From Phaeodactylum tricornutum CCAP 1055/1 (taxonomy: Eukaryota; Bacillariophyta; Bacillariophyceae; Surirellales; Neidiaceae): a DNA stretch of 64,000 nucleotides. The stretch is from positions 124,001 through 188,000 of the forward strand of contig NC_011686.1 in NCBI RefSeq assembly GCF_000150955.2. Reading direction: 5' to 3'. The translations under genes were made by a program, and so were the position numbers. The notes beneath the pieces are model-generated. The model searched no databases, was not told the origin of the DNA, and worked only from the letters and a program-made list of their open reading frames with translations. This document shows, one piece after another, positions 23,220-32,242 of this stretch (its first letter is position 1; every line of letters begins with the position of its first letter).

Positions 23220-24740
23220 TCAAGCCGCAGCACATAGAGGCAGAAGAATTTGGCCAGGATTAGCACCTTCCTCAACCGCAAAGGACCACACTTCAGCTGG
23301 CGTATCCAGCGCCAAGTGCAAAATCAGTTTGCTGGTTGACTCACTGTCCGTAGTGACAGACGAATTATTGTCAATAAGGGCTGTCCCGTCGCTACCCCGG
23401 AGTCCTCTCCTCGTAACTATGGCTTCCACTTTGTGACGCTGTAGCCACATACCTTCCCACTGTTTTTCGAACCCACCGCCAACCATTGGGAGCCTCCATT
23501 CAGCCCGTATCTCTCCCTTCGTCAAATCCCACACTCGAACTCCAATCACATTGTCATGCAAGACGTACAGTAGGCCCTCAAAGTACTGGAGACTGGCTAT
23601 CTTCGAATCCGACAAGCCTTGATTCAGAGTCTTGGAGCTCAACGTCGATGATGGTTGTAGCTGCTGCTGACTGATTGTGGGAAGATCGTAGACGTCAATC
23701 GAGCCACGATCGGTATTGAGGCCTGTAGTAGGGTTTGGACCATTGTCTCCGGCAATATATAGCTTGCCGGACGAGCCGAACGAATCGGGAACGAACGCGA
23801 TACCCTCGGCCTGAGGTGTGGGAATGGACCATCGTTGGACGAGCTCTAGTTTGAAGTCTGATGTAGAATTGCTCTCGTCTCCACCTTGTCCTTGAGAGTC
23901 TGCTGCTGTTGACACCCATTTGAGTTCAATAAGCTCCGACGGATCGGTTGGATTGCGAACGGATTCGGACAAAGCAAAAACACGATCGCCGGCATATGCG
24001 AGGCCTTCCATGTTAGAACCGGGAACATCAACCAATGTCTTGGCGGCGATGTTTGGTTGATCAGGTGTGACATCAAGAATTCCGGAGGCGGAAGACGCAA
24101 TTGTGTAGGCTTTGACAGTTGACAACGAAGGAACCAACATGAGTCCGCGTTGTGTGTCAAACACAATATCACTTGGCTCGTACTCCAGATTGGAAAGACC
24201 GGTGGAGCTTTGTTGAGCGCAGAGTCCGGCTTCTTCCCGCACGAATGCCATTGGTAGCAGCGTTGCGGATGGTGGACCTTGTGCAACAATGACCGTGATC
24301 ACAACGATGCCAACCACAATCGTTAGAGCGAGAAACGTAGGACCCATGTAGTCGATGTAACCGTATGGACTTCCAGTGTTCAGCAGCTTGACACGTCGAT
24401 GGTAGTTGAAGAGCGCGTACGTGAGCACGATACCGGCAGCTCCACATAGCAGAAGGCCTACCGAAACCAACGGATATTCGGGGTGGTGAGAGGCATACTC
24501 GAGAAGGATGACGGCAACTGTCACCTGTAACAGAGCAGCACTAATCCATTGAATGAATGTACGCTCATTGGCAAAGTAGCTCTTGGGTTCGACCCGAGCG
24601 CGTTGCTTGGGGGCAATCTGTGCAAACTCGTCTTGTTTGTCAGAAGCGAACATCTTGGCTACGGATGATAGCATCACACAATGGATAGGCCTTTGAAATT
24701 GTCCAGACAAATTTGTTTTCTGAGAGGAGAAAAATGTCAT
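23220..24740 (-). CDS. VTC1-like DUF202 protein with lumenal propeller domain, copy 1
   Basis: This single exon encodes 506 residues, or 484 from the in-frame ATG at 24674; the choice of start is open. A short cytosolic segment leads to the DUF202/VTC1 signature VEPKSYFANERTFIQW (about 51-66) and three membrane helices to about residue 155. In yeast, Vtc1 has only this domain, and forms the channel of the vacuolar polyphosphate polymerase. Here about 330 residues follow. They contain repeated 'EG' blade-like motifs (NMEGLAYAGDRVFALSES, QAEGIAFVPD, QWEGMWLQ) and a VWDLTKGEIRAEW block, resembling SdiA-regulated or phytase-like propellers. By VTC topology this domain would be on the lumenal side. 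A TGACTGTGA motif lies 25 nt upstream of the first ATG. The polymerase core is absent. Confidence 0.82.
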   Translation of the reverse strand: MTFFSSQKTNLSGQFQRPIHCVMLSSVAKMFASDKQDEFAQIAPKQRARVEPKSYFANERTFIQWISAALLQVTVAVILLEYASHHPEYPLVSVGLLLCGAAGIVLTYALFNYHRRVKLLNTGSPYGYIDYMGPTFLALTIVVGIVVITVIVAQGPPSATLLPMAFVREEAGLCAQQSSTGLSNLEYEPSDIVFDTQRGLMLVPSLSTVKAYTIASSASGILDVTPDQPNIAAKTLVDVPGSNMEGLAYAGDRVFALSESVRNPTDPSELIELKWVSTAADSQGQGGDESNSTSDFKLELVQRWSIPTPQAEGIAFVPDSFGSSGKLYIAGDNGPNPTTGLNTDRGSIDVYDLPTISQQQLQPSSTLSSKTLNQGLSDSKIASLQYFEGLLYVLHDNVIGVRVWDLTKGEIRAEWRLPMVGGGFEKQWEGMWLQRHKVEAIVTRRGLRGSDGTALIDNNSSVTTDSESTSKLILHLALDTPAEVWSFAVEEGANPGQILLPLCAAA

Positions 24741-25159
24741 GAGAAAACGCGTGAACTGTAAAGCTGACTGTGAGGCGAGCGAGATTTGTTTGACTGAGCA
24801 AACCGGTTAGGACGCAGGTCACCGGGATCGTGAATCGTGAACGCACCTCGAATTTTTGCGAAATAATTAGAATTAATGTTCAGGTTGTGATCTACTTTTA
24901 CATTATAATTCTGGTGTTTTCAATAATTGTCAATAACAAATTCATAACCTTCCGTACTCAGCGAAATGTCGGAGTTGCGCTTTCCACAAACCGGTGAAAT
25001 GTTGAGCCTACGTGGTCAAAAGGTATTCTGGAACACCGGATGCTATTACCGCATCGGAGTAAACAAACGTTTCTATAACGATGATAACAAAAATGTGAAA
25101 TCAGATGCAAAAATAATTCTCTTACAGCAAGAAGCTTAGAATTGAGGGCGGCGTGTGGT
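24741..25159. other. Spacer between VTC-like copies 1 and 2
   Basis: AT-rich 5' flank of copy 1 and 3' flank of copy 2. TGACTGTGA lies at 24765-24773. No gene is recognised. Confidence 0.4.
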
Positions 25160-26737
25160 TCACGCCGCGGCACAATCCGGAAATTGGATGATACCTGGGC
25201 TGGATCCCTCCTCAACGGCAAACGACCAAACTTGAGGTGGTGTGTCGAGCGCGAGGTGTAAAATAAGCGTTGACCCACCAACCCGTTCTGGATTTGTATC
25301 CAAAACGTCATTGATTGGCTCTTCGTTCAGTGCTGGTTCTACTTGCACAGCCGACTCTTGGTCTGGCGTTGTTTCCGTTTGTGTAACCTCGTCGTCGTCT
25401 ATATCTTCTTCATCAAGGAGACGTGTGGCAGCGTTTCCGCGCAAGTTTCTGGTCTTGCGCTCCGGAACTGAAAGCGGCCACCGCTCCAACCACATTCCTT
25501 CCCACTGCTTATCAAAGCCGCCACCGACGAACGGCAGAGGCCACTCGGCTTTGAGCTCACCAGCTTGAATGTCCCATACTCGGACCACTATGGCATTGTC
25601 ATGCAAGACATACAGCATACCTTCGAAGAATTGCAGACTGCCAATCTTGGAGTCCAATAGGCCCTGATTGAGTGTCTTGGCATTGACAGATGTGGGGCGC
25701 AAAGACATGCTGTCGGAGGGAGGGGTGGCGCTGTTGTTGAGTACACGTGGAGGCAGATCATACAGATCTAAGCTTCCCCGTTGGTTAGGAGGAAAATTTT
25801 GCTGGCTGCGCGAAAGGTCTCCTGCAATGTAGAGTTTTCCCACTCCCCCATTTCCACCGGGAACGTACGCGATCCCTTCCGCCTGTGGTGTCGGAATCGT
25901 CCATTGTTGAAGAACTTGTAAGGTGGATGTACCACTTGAACTTGTTGTCCACCCGAGCTCAATCAGCTGGGAAGGGCCTCCGTCGTTAATGACTGATTCG
26001 GATAGAGCAAAGACGCGGTCTTCAACCATGGTGAGCCCTTCTAGGTTGGCCCCTGGGACCTCCACAAGTATTTTCGAAACCACCGGATCGTCGCGGACCA
26101 AGGTGGCAGAGGGCAGATCATATGCCCGAATGGTCGCTAGTGAAGGCACCAAAAGCATGTTACGAGACGTGTCCACTAGGATATCGCTTGGCTCGTATTC
26201 GAGACTGGAAAGACCCGTCGCGCTGTGTTGGGCGCAGAAACCACTCTGCTGTTGAAGTGTGGCTTGAAACGGCAAATTTTCTTCAAGAGGTCCTTGAGCG
26301 ACAATGATTGTGAGTGCTAAGACTCCCACAATGATGGTAACTGCCAAAAATGTAGGCCCCAAGTGATCAATGTAGCCGTAGGGTTTTCCGTCGGTGAGTA
26401 AAGTTACGCGACGATGGTAGGCAAACAAAGCGTAGGCAATGACGCACCCCCCAGCCCCACAAAGCATGAGACCGACTGGTACGAGGGGGTATTCGGGGTG
26501 CTGACCGGCGTACTCAAGAAGAATTACCGCAACAGTAACTTGAAGAAGGGCAGCACTGATCCATTGAATGAAAGTTCGTTCGTTGGCAAAGTAGCTCTTT
26601 GGTTCGACACGCGCTCCCTGCTTCGTCGACGCTCTTTCTTTTCCTTTACCCATGCTGCCTGCTCGGCTCCACGGAAAGCAACGCGAAGAATCCCTTTGAG
26701 GTGCACCGGCAGCTTCCGTAGGAGGAAGACGAGCCAT
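25160..26737 (-). CDS. VTC1-like DUF202 protein with lumenal propeller domain, copy 2
   Basis: This single exon encodes 525 residues and has the same architecture as its downstream neighbour. A short basic cytosolic N-terminus is followed by VEPKSYFANERTFIQW (about 46-61), three membrane helices, and a C-terminal domain with the same EG-centred repeats (NLEGLTMVEDRVFALSES, QAEGIAYVPG, QWEGMWLERW) and VWDIQAGELKAEW. It differs by an acidic Asp/Glu/Thr/Gln-rich insertion near residues 430-480 and by the tail sequence. Like copy 1 it lacks the polymerase core, so it is probably an accessory subunit of the VTC complex on acidocalcisome or vacuole membranes. Its upstream region carries TGACGTCA and a GGATATTC that fits the P1BS pattern. 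Confidence 0.83.
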   Translation of the reverse strand: MARLPPTEAAGAPQRDSSRCFPWSRAGSMGKGKERASTKQGARVEPKSYFANERTFIQWISAALLQVTVAVILLEYAGQHPEYPLVPVGLMLCGAGGCVIAYALFAYHRRVTLLTDGKPYGYIDHLGPTFLAVTIIVGVLALTIIVAQGPLEENLPFQATLQQQSGFCAQHSATGLSSLEYEPSDILVDTSRNMLLVPSLATIRAYDLPSATLVRDDPVVSKILVEVPGANLEGLTMVEDRVFALSESVINDGGPSQLIELGWTTSSSGTSTLQVLQQWTIPTPQAEGIAYVPGGNGGVGKLYIAGDLSRSQQNFPPNQRGSLDLYDLPPRVLNNSATPPSDSMSLRPTSVNAKTLNQGLLDSKIGSLQFFEGMLYVLHDNAIVVRVWDIQAGELKAEWPLPFVGGGFDKQWEGMWLERWPLSVPERKTRNLRGNAATRLLDEEDIDDDEVTQTETTPDQESAVQVEPALNEEPINDVLDTNPERVGGSTLILHLALDTPPQVWSFAVEEGSSPGIIQFPDCAAA

Positions 26738-27478
26738 ATCTGATTTGTGTCTTGTTACCTTTTTTTTTCTTTATGAGTGTAGCAAGAATAGCCGAGTGAA
26801 GAGGTGAGCTGCGTTGACGGGGAAGGCGAAAGGCATCGATCGTGCAACCGAGGCATTCGAAATTTTGGGATATTCCGTTCCTTCCTTATGCTCATCGTGT
26901 CCGTAAAAACCCGGATATCAATTATATTCTCTCTTTCATTAAGTATGTAATCAAAGAAGCGTTTGCGTCATGTCCGCCAGCGAACAAATTCTGTTGAAAC
27001 TTTCAACACATTTCAAAGGTCATTCCTGCTTCTGTAGATAGATGACGTCACTAATTACAAACCGAAATGAATGGCTACCGCAAAACAGTAAAATCTGCGA
27101 ACAAGATTTAATGACTCTCCCGATGGCCAGTGCAACCATAGGAGCTTTTCACGGGATTCAGAAAGAACCGGTGAGAAATCGAGGAATTTGCTACATACGT
27201 AATATTGTTGTGGTGACGTAGACGGAGGAAGCTACGCTGTAAGTTAGATATTTTCCTATGACGGACACGACAGACAGAGTCGCACAGCTGCCTATTCTCG
27301 ACATCCCGTTCACTGTCAAGTTTCACATTGAAGTAAGAGCACCTCTCCGTCTACAGCTAGACCATGCGCCTCCTTTGACAAACATATATGCAAGAGCTTT
27401 TAGAGTGTACGTTACGGCGACTGCCAAATATGCTACAGCTCTAGACACAGCAAAATGTAAAGTGTAACAACAGGTTAA
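26738..27478. promoter_or_regulatory. Upstream region of VTC-like copy 2 with candidate sites
   Basis: Three candidate sites lie in this 741-nt interval. GGATATTC at 26868-26875 fits P1BS (GNATATNC), the site bound by PHR/PSR-type MYB phosphate regulators. TGACGTCA lies at 27043-27050, again followed by CTAA as at 11647. TCACTGTCA lies at 27310-27318, within TTCACTGTCAAGTTT, a 15-mer also found at 58487. None is proven functional; one P1BS match per several kilobases is expected by chance. Confidence 0.35.
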
Positions 27479-30400
27479 TTATACAGTCGCCGCAGCGCAT
27501 TCGGGAAGTACGATAGAACCTGGTAAATTTCCTTCCGAAACGCCAAACGACCACACTTCGGGCGGAGACTCCGCACTCAAGTGAAGCATCAAAGACGTCG
27601 AGGCAGTGTTGTCGGGAACGTCACTCAAGCCGCGTACACTACCCCGGAGTCTACGATCGCTGGGGGATGCTTCTTCAACTTCTTGGCGCACCAACATCAT
27701 ACCGTCCCACTGCTCTCCTTGCGGAAGAGTCCATTCCGCTGTGGTGACACCCGTTTCAATATTCCACACTCGAACCAGATGCGCATGATCGTGCAGCACG
27801 TACAAGTGGTCTTCAAAAAATTGAAGAGTGGCGATCTTGGAATCGATCAAGCCCCTTGTAAGGAGTTTTGTATTGAGCGAGTGGGATACTAGATCGGGCT
27901 CACCAACTTCCACGTGCTCGTAGATATCAATGAATCCGCGCTCACTTGTCGCTACATCGGCCCCCTTGTCTCCCGAAATGTAAAACTTTCCCTTTCCGCC
28001 ATCGACACCAGGAACATAAGCAATGCCTTGTGCTCGAGGAGTATCAAGCGTCCAGCGCTGTTGTTCTTGGAGCTGAGAATCAGAGACCCAGCTTAACGCT
28101 ACCAATTCCGACGTTAGCGAGTCCTCCTTCGACGACAGTGCAAAAATAAAATCTCCTACTAGAGCCAAGCTTTCGAAATTGGAGCCTGGAATGTCCACGA
28201 GTACCTTCGTATTTTCACCCGTAACCTCGTCAGTAACTGCCTCAGAGACGTCATATCCATGAATCGACGACATAGTAGGTACTATGAACATGCCACGACC
28301 GTCATCCACAGCTATGTCGCTCGGCTGTTTGTCCAGAAACGAAATTCCGTTGGTTTGGTGAAGAATGCATTGTCTGGGGATAGGTCTGATTTGAGGCGAA
28401 GCTATGGAAGGTGGGAGAACGCGGCTTTCGTTTTCCTGCCAAAATCCACCGTTCTCGGGATCGCGTTGGTTCATGAAGATGATCAGAAGCGCCAAAAGAC
28501 CAATGAAGATGGAACAGCCTAAGAAAGTAGGTCCAGTATGGTCGATGTAGCCATACGGTTCTCCCGACATGAGAAGTCTGACGCGGCGATGATAGGCATA
28601 CAAAGCGTACGCTATGATAACAGCTGCGCATCCGCAAAGAAGCAGGCCAATGGATACCAAAGGATACTCAGGGTGCTGGGACTCAAATTCAAGTAAAATC
28701 ACGGCAACAGTAACTTGAAGGAGCGCAGCACTGATCCATTGGATGAACGTGCGCTCGTTTGCGAAATAGCTCTTGGGTTCCACACGGGCAGGTTTTTTGG
28801 GGGCTATTCTTTGTTCAATCTTTGTCACTGATTCACGGCTTCTGGCGCTGGATGCACAGTTTCCAAACGGGCTCGTACCAGTCACATTCGTTTTGGAAAG
28901 CGACTGTTCACTAGAGGTTGATTGCGTTGTTGCGATTGGAAAGTTTCGGCTTGTAGCCATGCTAACCGGGGTGGCAACGTCATTGGCAGCTGTCGGCTTT
29001 CCAAAAAATAGTGGGATGAAAGTGTCATATTCGGCCCAGTAGGGAAGCACGTTGATCTTACCACCCTGAAAGGCCGCCGCGCCAGTTAAAAATTTGGAAA
29101 ACTTTGCCGCGTCAAGAATCACACCGGAATCCAGCAATGCCTGCATACTGGCTGGCATTTCGCTTCCGGCCAACTTAATTTCATACACAGCGTACGGGAC
29201 GGTTCGAGCCATGTCCGATCCAATTACAGCGTCGTCGGGCAGACACCAACTTCCACTGGAAGTGCGAGTTTCGTCAATGAGCGTAATATTGCGATCAATC
29301 GTGAGTCGCAATGAGTTGTCCTTGGGAGACTGAAAGGCAGCTCGGCTGTAGGCGGATCGCACGCATGGCCGTAGATCAAGTCGGACAACCAATTTATGCA
29401 TTGTCAAAAGCAGATTGGCTGCCTTGCAAAGTTCCTCTTCGCCCATGTCTTTGTTGGCGGCCAAGACGATGGACTGTGCATCAGCAATGGTCCATTTGCG
29501 GTGGGCCAAAAAGTGCTTCATGTCGGCTTCTCGGATGTTGACACGTTCCTTGACGGACTTGGTGTTGACCCACTTTTCGTGGTGAGTTTTGAGTTCGAGA
29601 AAGACGGGCTTGCTTCCGGTGGGCTTCTTTCCGTACCAGCGCGCGCGGAGCAGTTGGGCTCCCTCGAGGCGCGCAATGCGATCGCGGTACAGCTTCATAT
29701 CGGGCGAGTCGAAGTAGACCGAAGAAATCGTAGTGGCTAGAGTATCCCAGAGCTTGTCGCCTTCGATACGCTGGCAGTCGGCTTTGGATGTGAGCCGCCC
29801 GCTACATCCGTACACGAGCAGGGGAGCTTCCGATGCTGCCCCCAAAAGAAGTTCCGTAAGCTTGTCTTCCGAGACCCTGTAAAAGGTGGAAGTGAGTGGT
29901 AACGAAAGTGAGCAAGGCCGAAACAGAGAGTTGTGGTTTGTTCTGGTAGAGCGTCAGGTCTCTTGTTGCACAACGGACTAGATGAGTGAGACGTACCAGT
30001 ACTTGGAGGTTACCCGCTCAAAGGAAGATGGAGCGACCCATTTGCTGTCGCCCCCGGGTCCTTGATTATCGGCCTCTCGGATAGCGTTGTACACATCGCT
30101 GAGGACGACGACAAAGGCAGAGCTGAGGCTGCGCTTGTTGGCCGATACCGACAGAGTGTCTACACAGCACGTGTGCAGCTGGGAGTCGGCGTAGGTCGCG
30201 ACTCGGGTGAGGATATCGCTGCACTCTGCGGCAAAGCGCTGGAGTTGAATGTAGCCTTCTGCCTGTAGCTTGGCCTTTTGTTGAAAGCCCCGAACGGAGT
30301 CCCGCGAGAGACGACCACGAGCGTTGGATGTGACAATGTCCATGCTGGTCAAGAGGGCCTTGACGGCATATTCTTGATTCCGTTCTTCACTTTGAATGCA

Positions 30401-30682
30401 GACGGAAACTCGAGTGAGTTCCTTGGCAAAGAGAGCGAGAAAGGCAGCCGTCGCCGAAGAACTAACGTTGGTGCGGGCCTGTTCGGTAGCTTGAGCCAAG
30501 TCGACTTGACCGTTGAGCAGCTGGTGCTCCGCCTTGGCAATTTCGTTTATGAGGGCTTGTTCGTTAACGGACAAAGCCTCGTACGAAACCTCCACGGAAA
30601 CGTTGGGAAAGTCATGGTCAGAAGACAAGTTCGATTTGCAGCTGGACGGGCGAGACTTTGCTCGGGACTGTTGCGGCGGCAT
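27479..30682 (-). CDS. VTC4-type polyphosphate polymerase fused to DUF202 and propeller domain
   Basis: Two exons, 30682-29997 and 29876-27479, with a 120-nt phase-2 intron (GTACGT to TACAG), give 1027 residues. The splice rebuilds FERVTSKYWVSEDKL, the conserved entry to the VTC core (yeast: FERRTTKYWV). The core continues with SSVYFDSPDMKLY, LLRARWYGKKP, VFLELKTH and AVYEIKLAG to about residue 520. These are the tunnel motifs that bind ATP and the growing polyphosphate chain. After a Ser-rich linker come VEPKSYFANERTFIQW and three membrane helices (about 592-700), then the same propeller-like domain as in the two tandem neighbours. Yeast Vtc4 begins with an SPX domain. Here residues 30-200 are helical and only distantly SPX-like, without the usual C-terminal lysine cluster. 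The start at 30682 follows a basic upstream stretch that looks untranslated. Confidence 0.88.
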
Positions 30683-31449
30683 GTTGGTTGATTTGGTGGT
30701 CGTCTTGGTGACAATGGACGCGAAAGTCAAGCTGGGAACAACACGCTTGTTGTGCGAGCCGGAGAGATAACGAGAATTGAATGTGCCTCGTCGAAATTGT
30801 GACCCCAATGATACCGGTCTAAGTTTGCACGACCGGAGTGGACGTAATTGACTATGTTGGCAACTTGGTCGGTTGTGTACGCGTTGAGTTGTGAGGAGCG
30901 TGACCTCATAGGTGCGTTGACAATCAGTGAGCGAACGTCGGAGTCGCCCGAGAACTTCAATATCGGTTAGTGTGTGCGTACTTAGGATTATCAACGGCTT
31001 GAGGGGCTGCCGTCATCCGACGTGGCCAGACTACTTAGAGTAGAAATAAATATCAACTGATTACGGTTGGGGGGCGCATCCGAATGTGGAGAGAGGACCG
31101 GTGAGAAAGGAAGACGTCATACCAGTAACCAGACAAGCCAAACTCAAATATTCCTGTTGCCACGAAATTACCCCATTCGGCGGCTGTACTTTTGCATCGT
31201 TGCTCACTGTCAAACGCCGCGTGTCAAGAACCAGAACGAAGCGTTGTCGAGTTAGGCAGTCAGTCTGTCCGTGATGGACAATCCAAATCTCCAGCAATCA
31301 CAGTCAAACATTGGGTAGCACTGCCGCAGTGCCGAGACGTGAAAGACACGGACTGTTCGGAATCCATCAAGGGGAGGATCCACAGTCATTCATCTTCCCA
31401 AATATTCTCTTTCTCGCGGTTCCCCCGCATAGACCTAAGGACAATCAAG
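30683..31449. promoter_or_regulatory. Divergent promoter region, VTC4-type / thioredoxin
   Basis: The 767 bp between two divergent starts. TCACTGTCA lies at 31204-31212 and TCACAGTCA at 31298-31306, the latter about 145 nt upstream of the thioredoxin start. No other gene is seen. Confidence 0.45.
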
Positions 31450-32085
31450 ATGCGCTCATACCTTCTAGTAGCAGCTGTTATGCTGTACGGAACCTTTATG
31501 ACGGGAGATGCCGTTCAAGGACCCGCCCCCGCAACGAAAGCTCCCTCCAGTTGTGCAGCGGTGGACGACACCACTTTGTTCGGCGTCGTACAGCGAGTAC
31601 CGGCGCTCTCGGTACGAGGTGGACAAGTCCACGAACCGGAGAGCTTGGCAGATGTCGATGCGCTTGTCCTGAAAGCGGGATCGGAAGGAAAGCTGGTGGT
31701 CATTGATTTCTCGGCTACCTGGTGCGGTCCCTGCAAGATGATTGCTCCGCTCGTAAGTCCAGGCTGAGATCGATGAAGATTAGGCTGAGTCAAACAGGCA
31801 ACGAGTCATTCCTTTTTCAATTGGATTGCTAATCTCGTTCGGGACACTCCAGCACCTACTCACGCTATCTTTCCATGTTTCTTTCTACAGTTCCAACAGT
31901 TATCGGAAGCGATTCCCGGGGTGGTCTTTATCAAAATTGACGTCGACGAGAACCCCGACACGGCTGCCAAATATAACGTGTCGGCCATGCCAACCTTTGT
32001 GTTTCTTAAAAGCGGTGAAGTTATTGATCGTCTAATGGGAGCGAATCCGGCACGTTTGCAGGAATTGATCGATGAACACCAGTAA
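31450..32085 (+). CDS. Secretory-pathway thioredoxin
   Basis: Two exons, 31450-31752 and 31891-32085, with a 138-nt phase-0 intron (GTAAGT to TACAG), give 165 residues. The N-terminus is a signal peptide (MRSYLLVAAVMLYGTFMTG). About 45 residues of low-complexity linker end in a VRGG stretch, often seen before the mature domain of diatom secretory and plastid proteins. The thioredoxin fold follows, with active site WCGPCK in FSATWCGPCKMIAPL, cis-proline in SAMPTFVF and a complete C-terminal helix. It reduces disulfides in a compartment reached through the ER. The cleavage region lacks the phenylalanine of the ASAFAP plastid motif, so an ER, envelope or periplastid location is more likely than the stroma. 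That is inference. Confidence 0.9.
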
Positions 32086-32242
32086 CTAATGTAAGGATAT
32101 GGATGTGTAGCTACACTGGGTTTTTTTTCTCTCGGGTGGATTCCTCGCGTAACGTAGCCGCATGCAATTGACAGTACATTCCTCGTTGAAAGGGATGAGT
32201 CGTCGTGACTGGTGTAGTTAGTGTACAGCGGTTAGTCTATGG

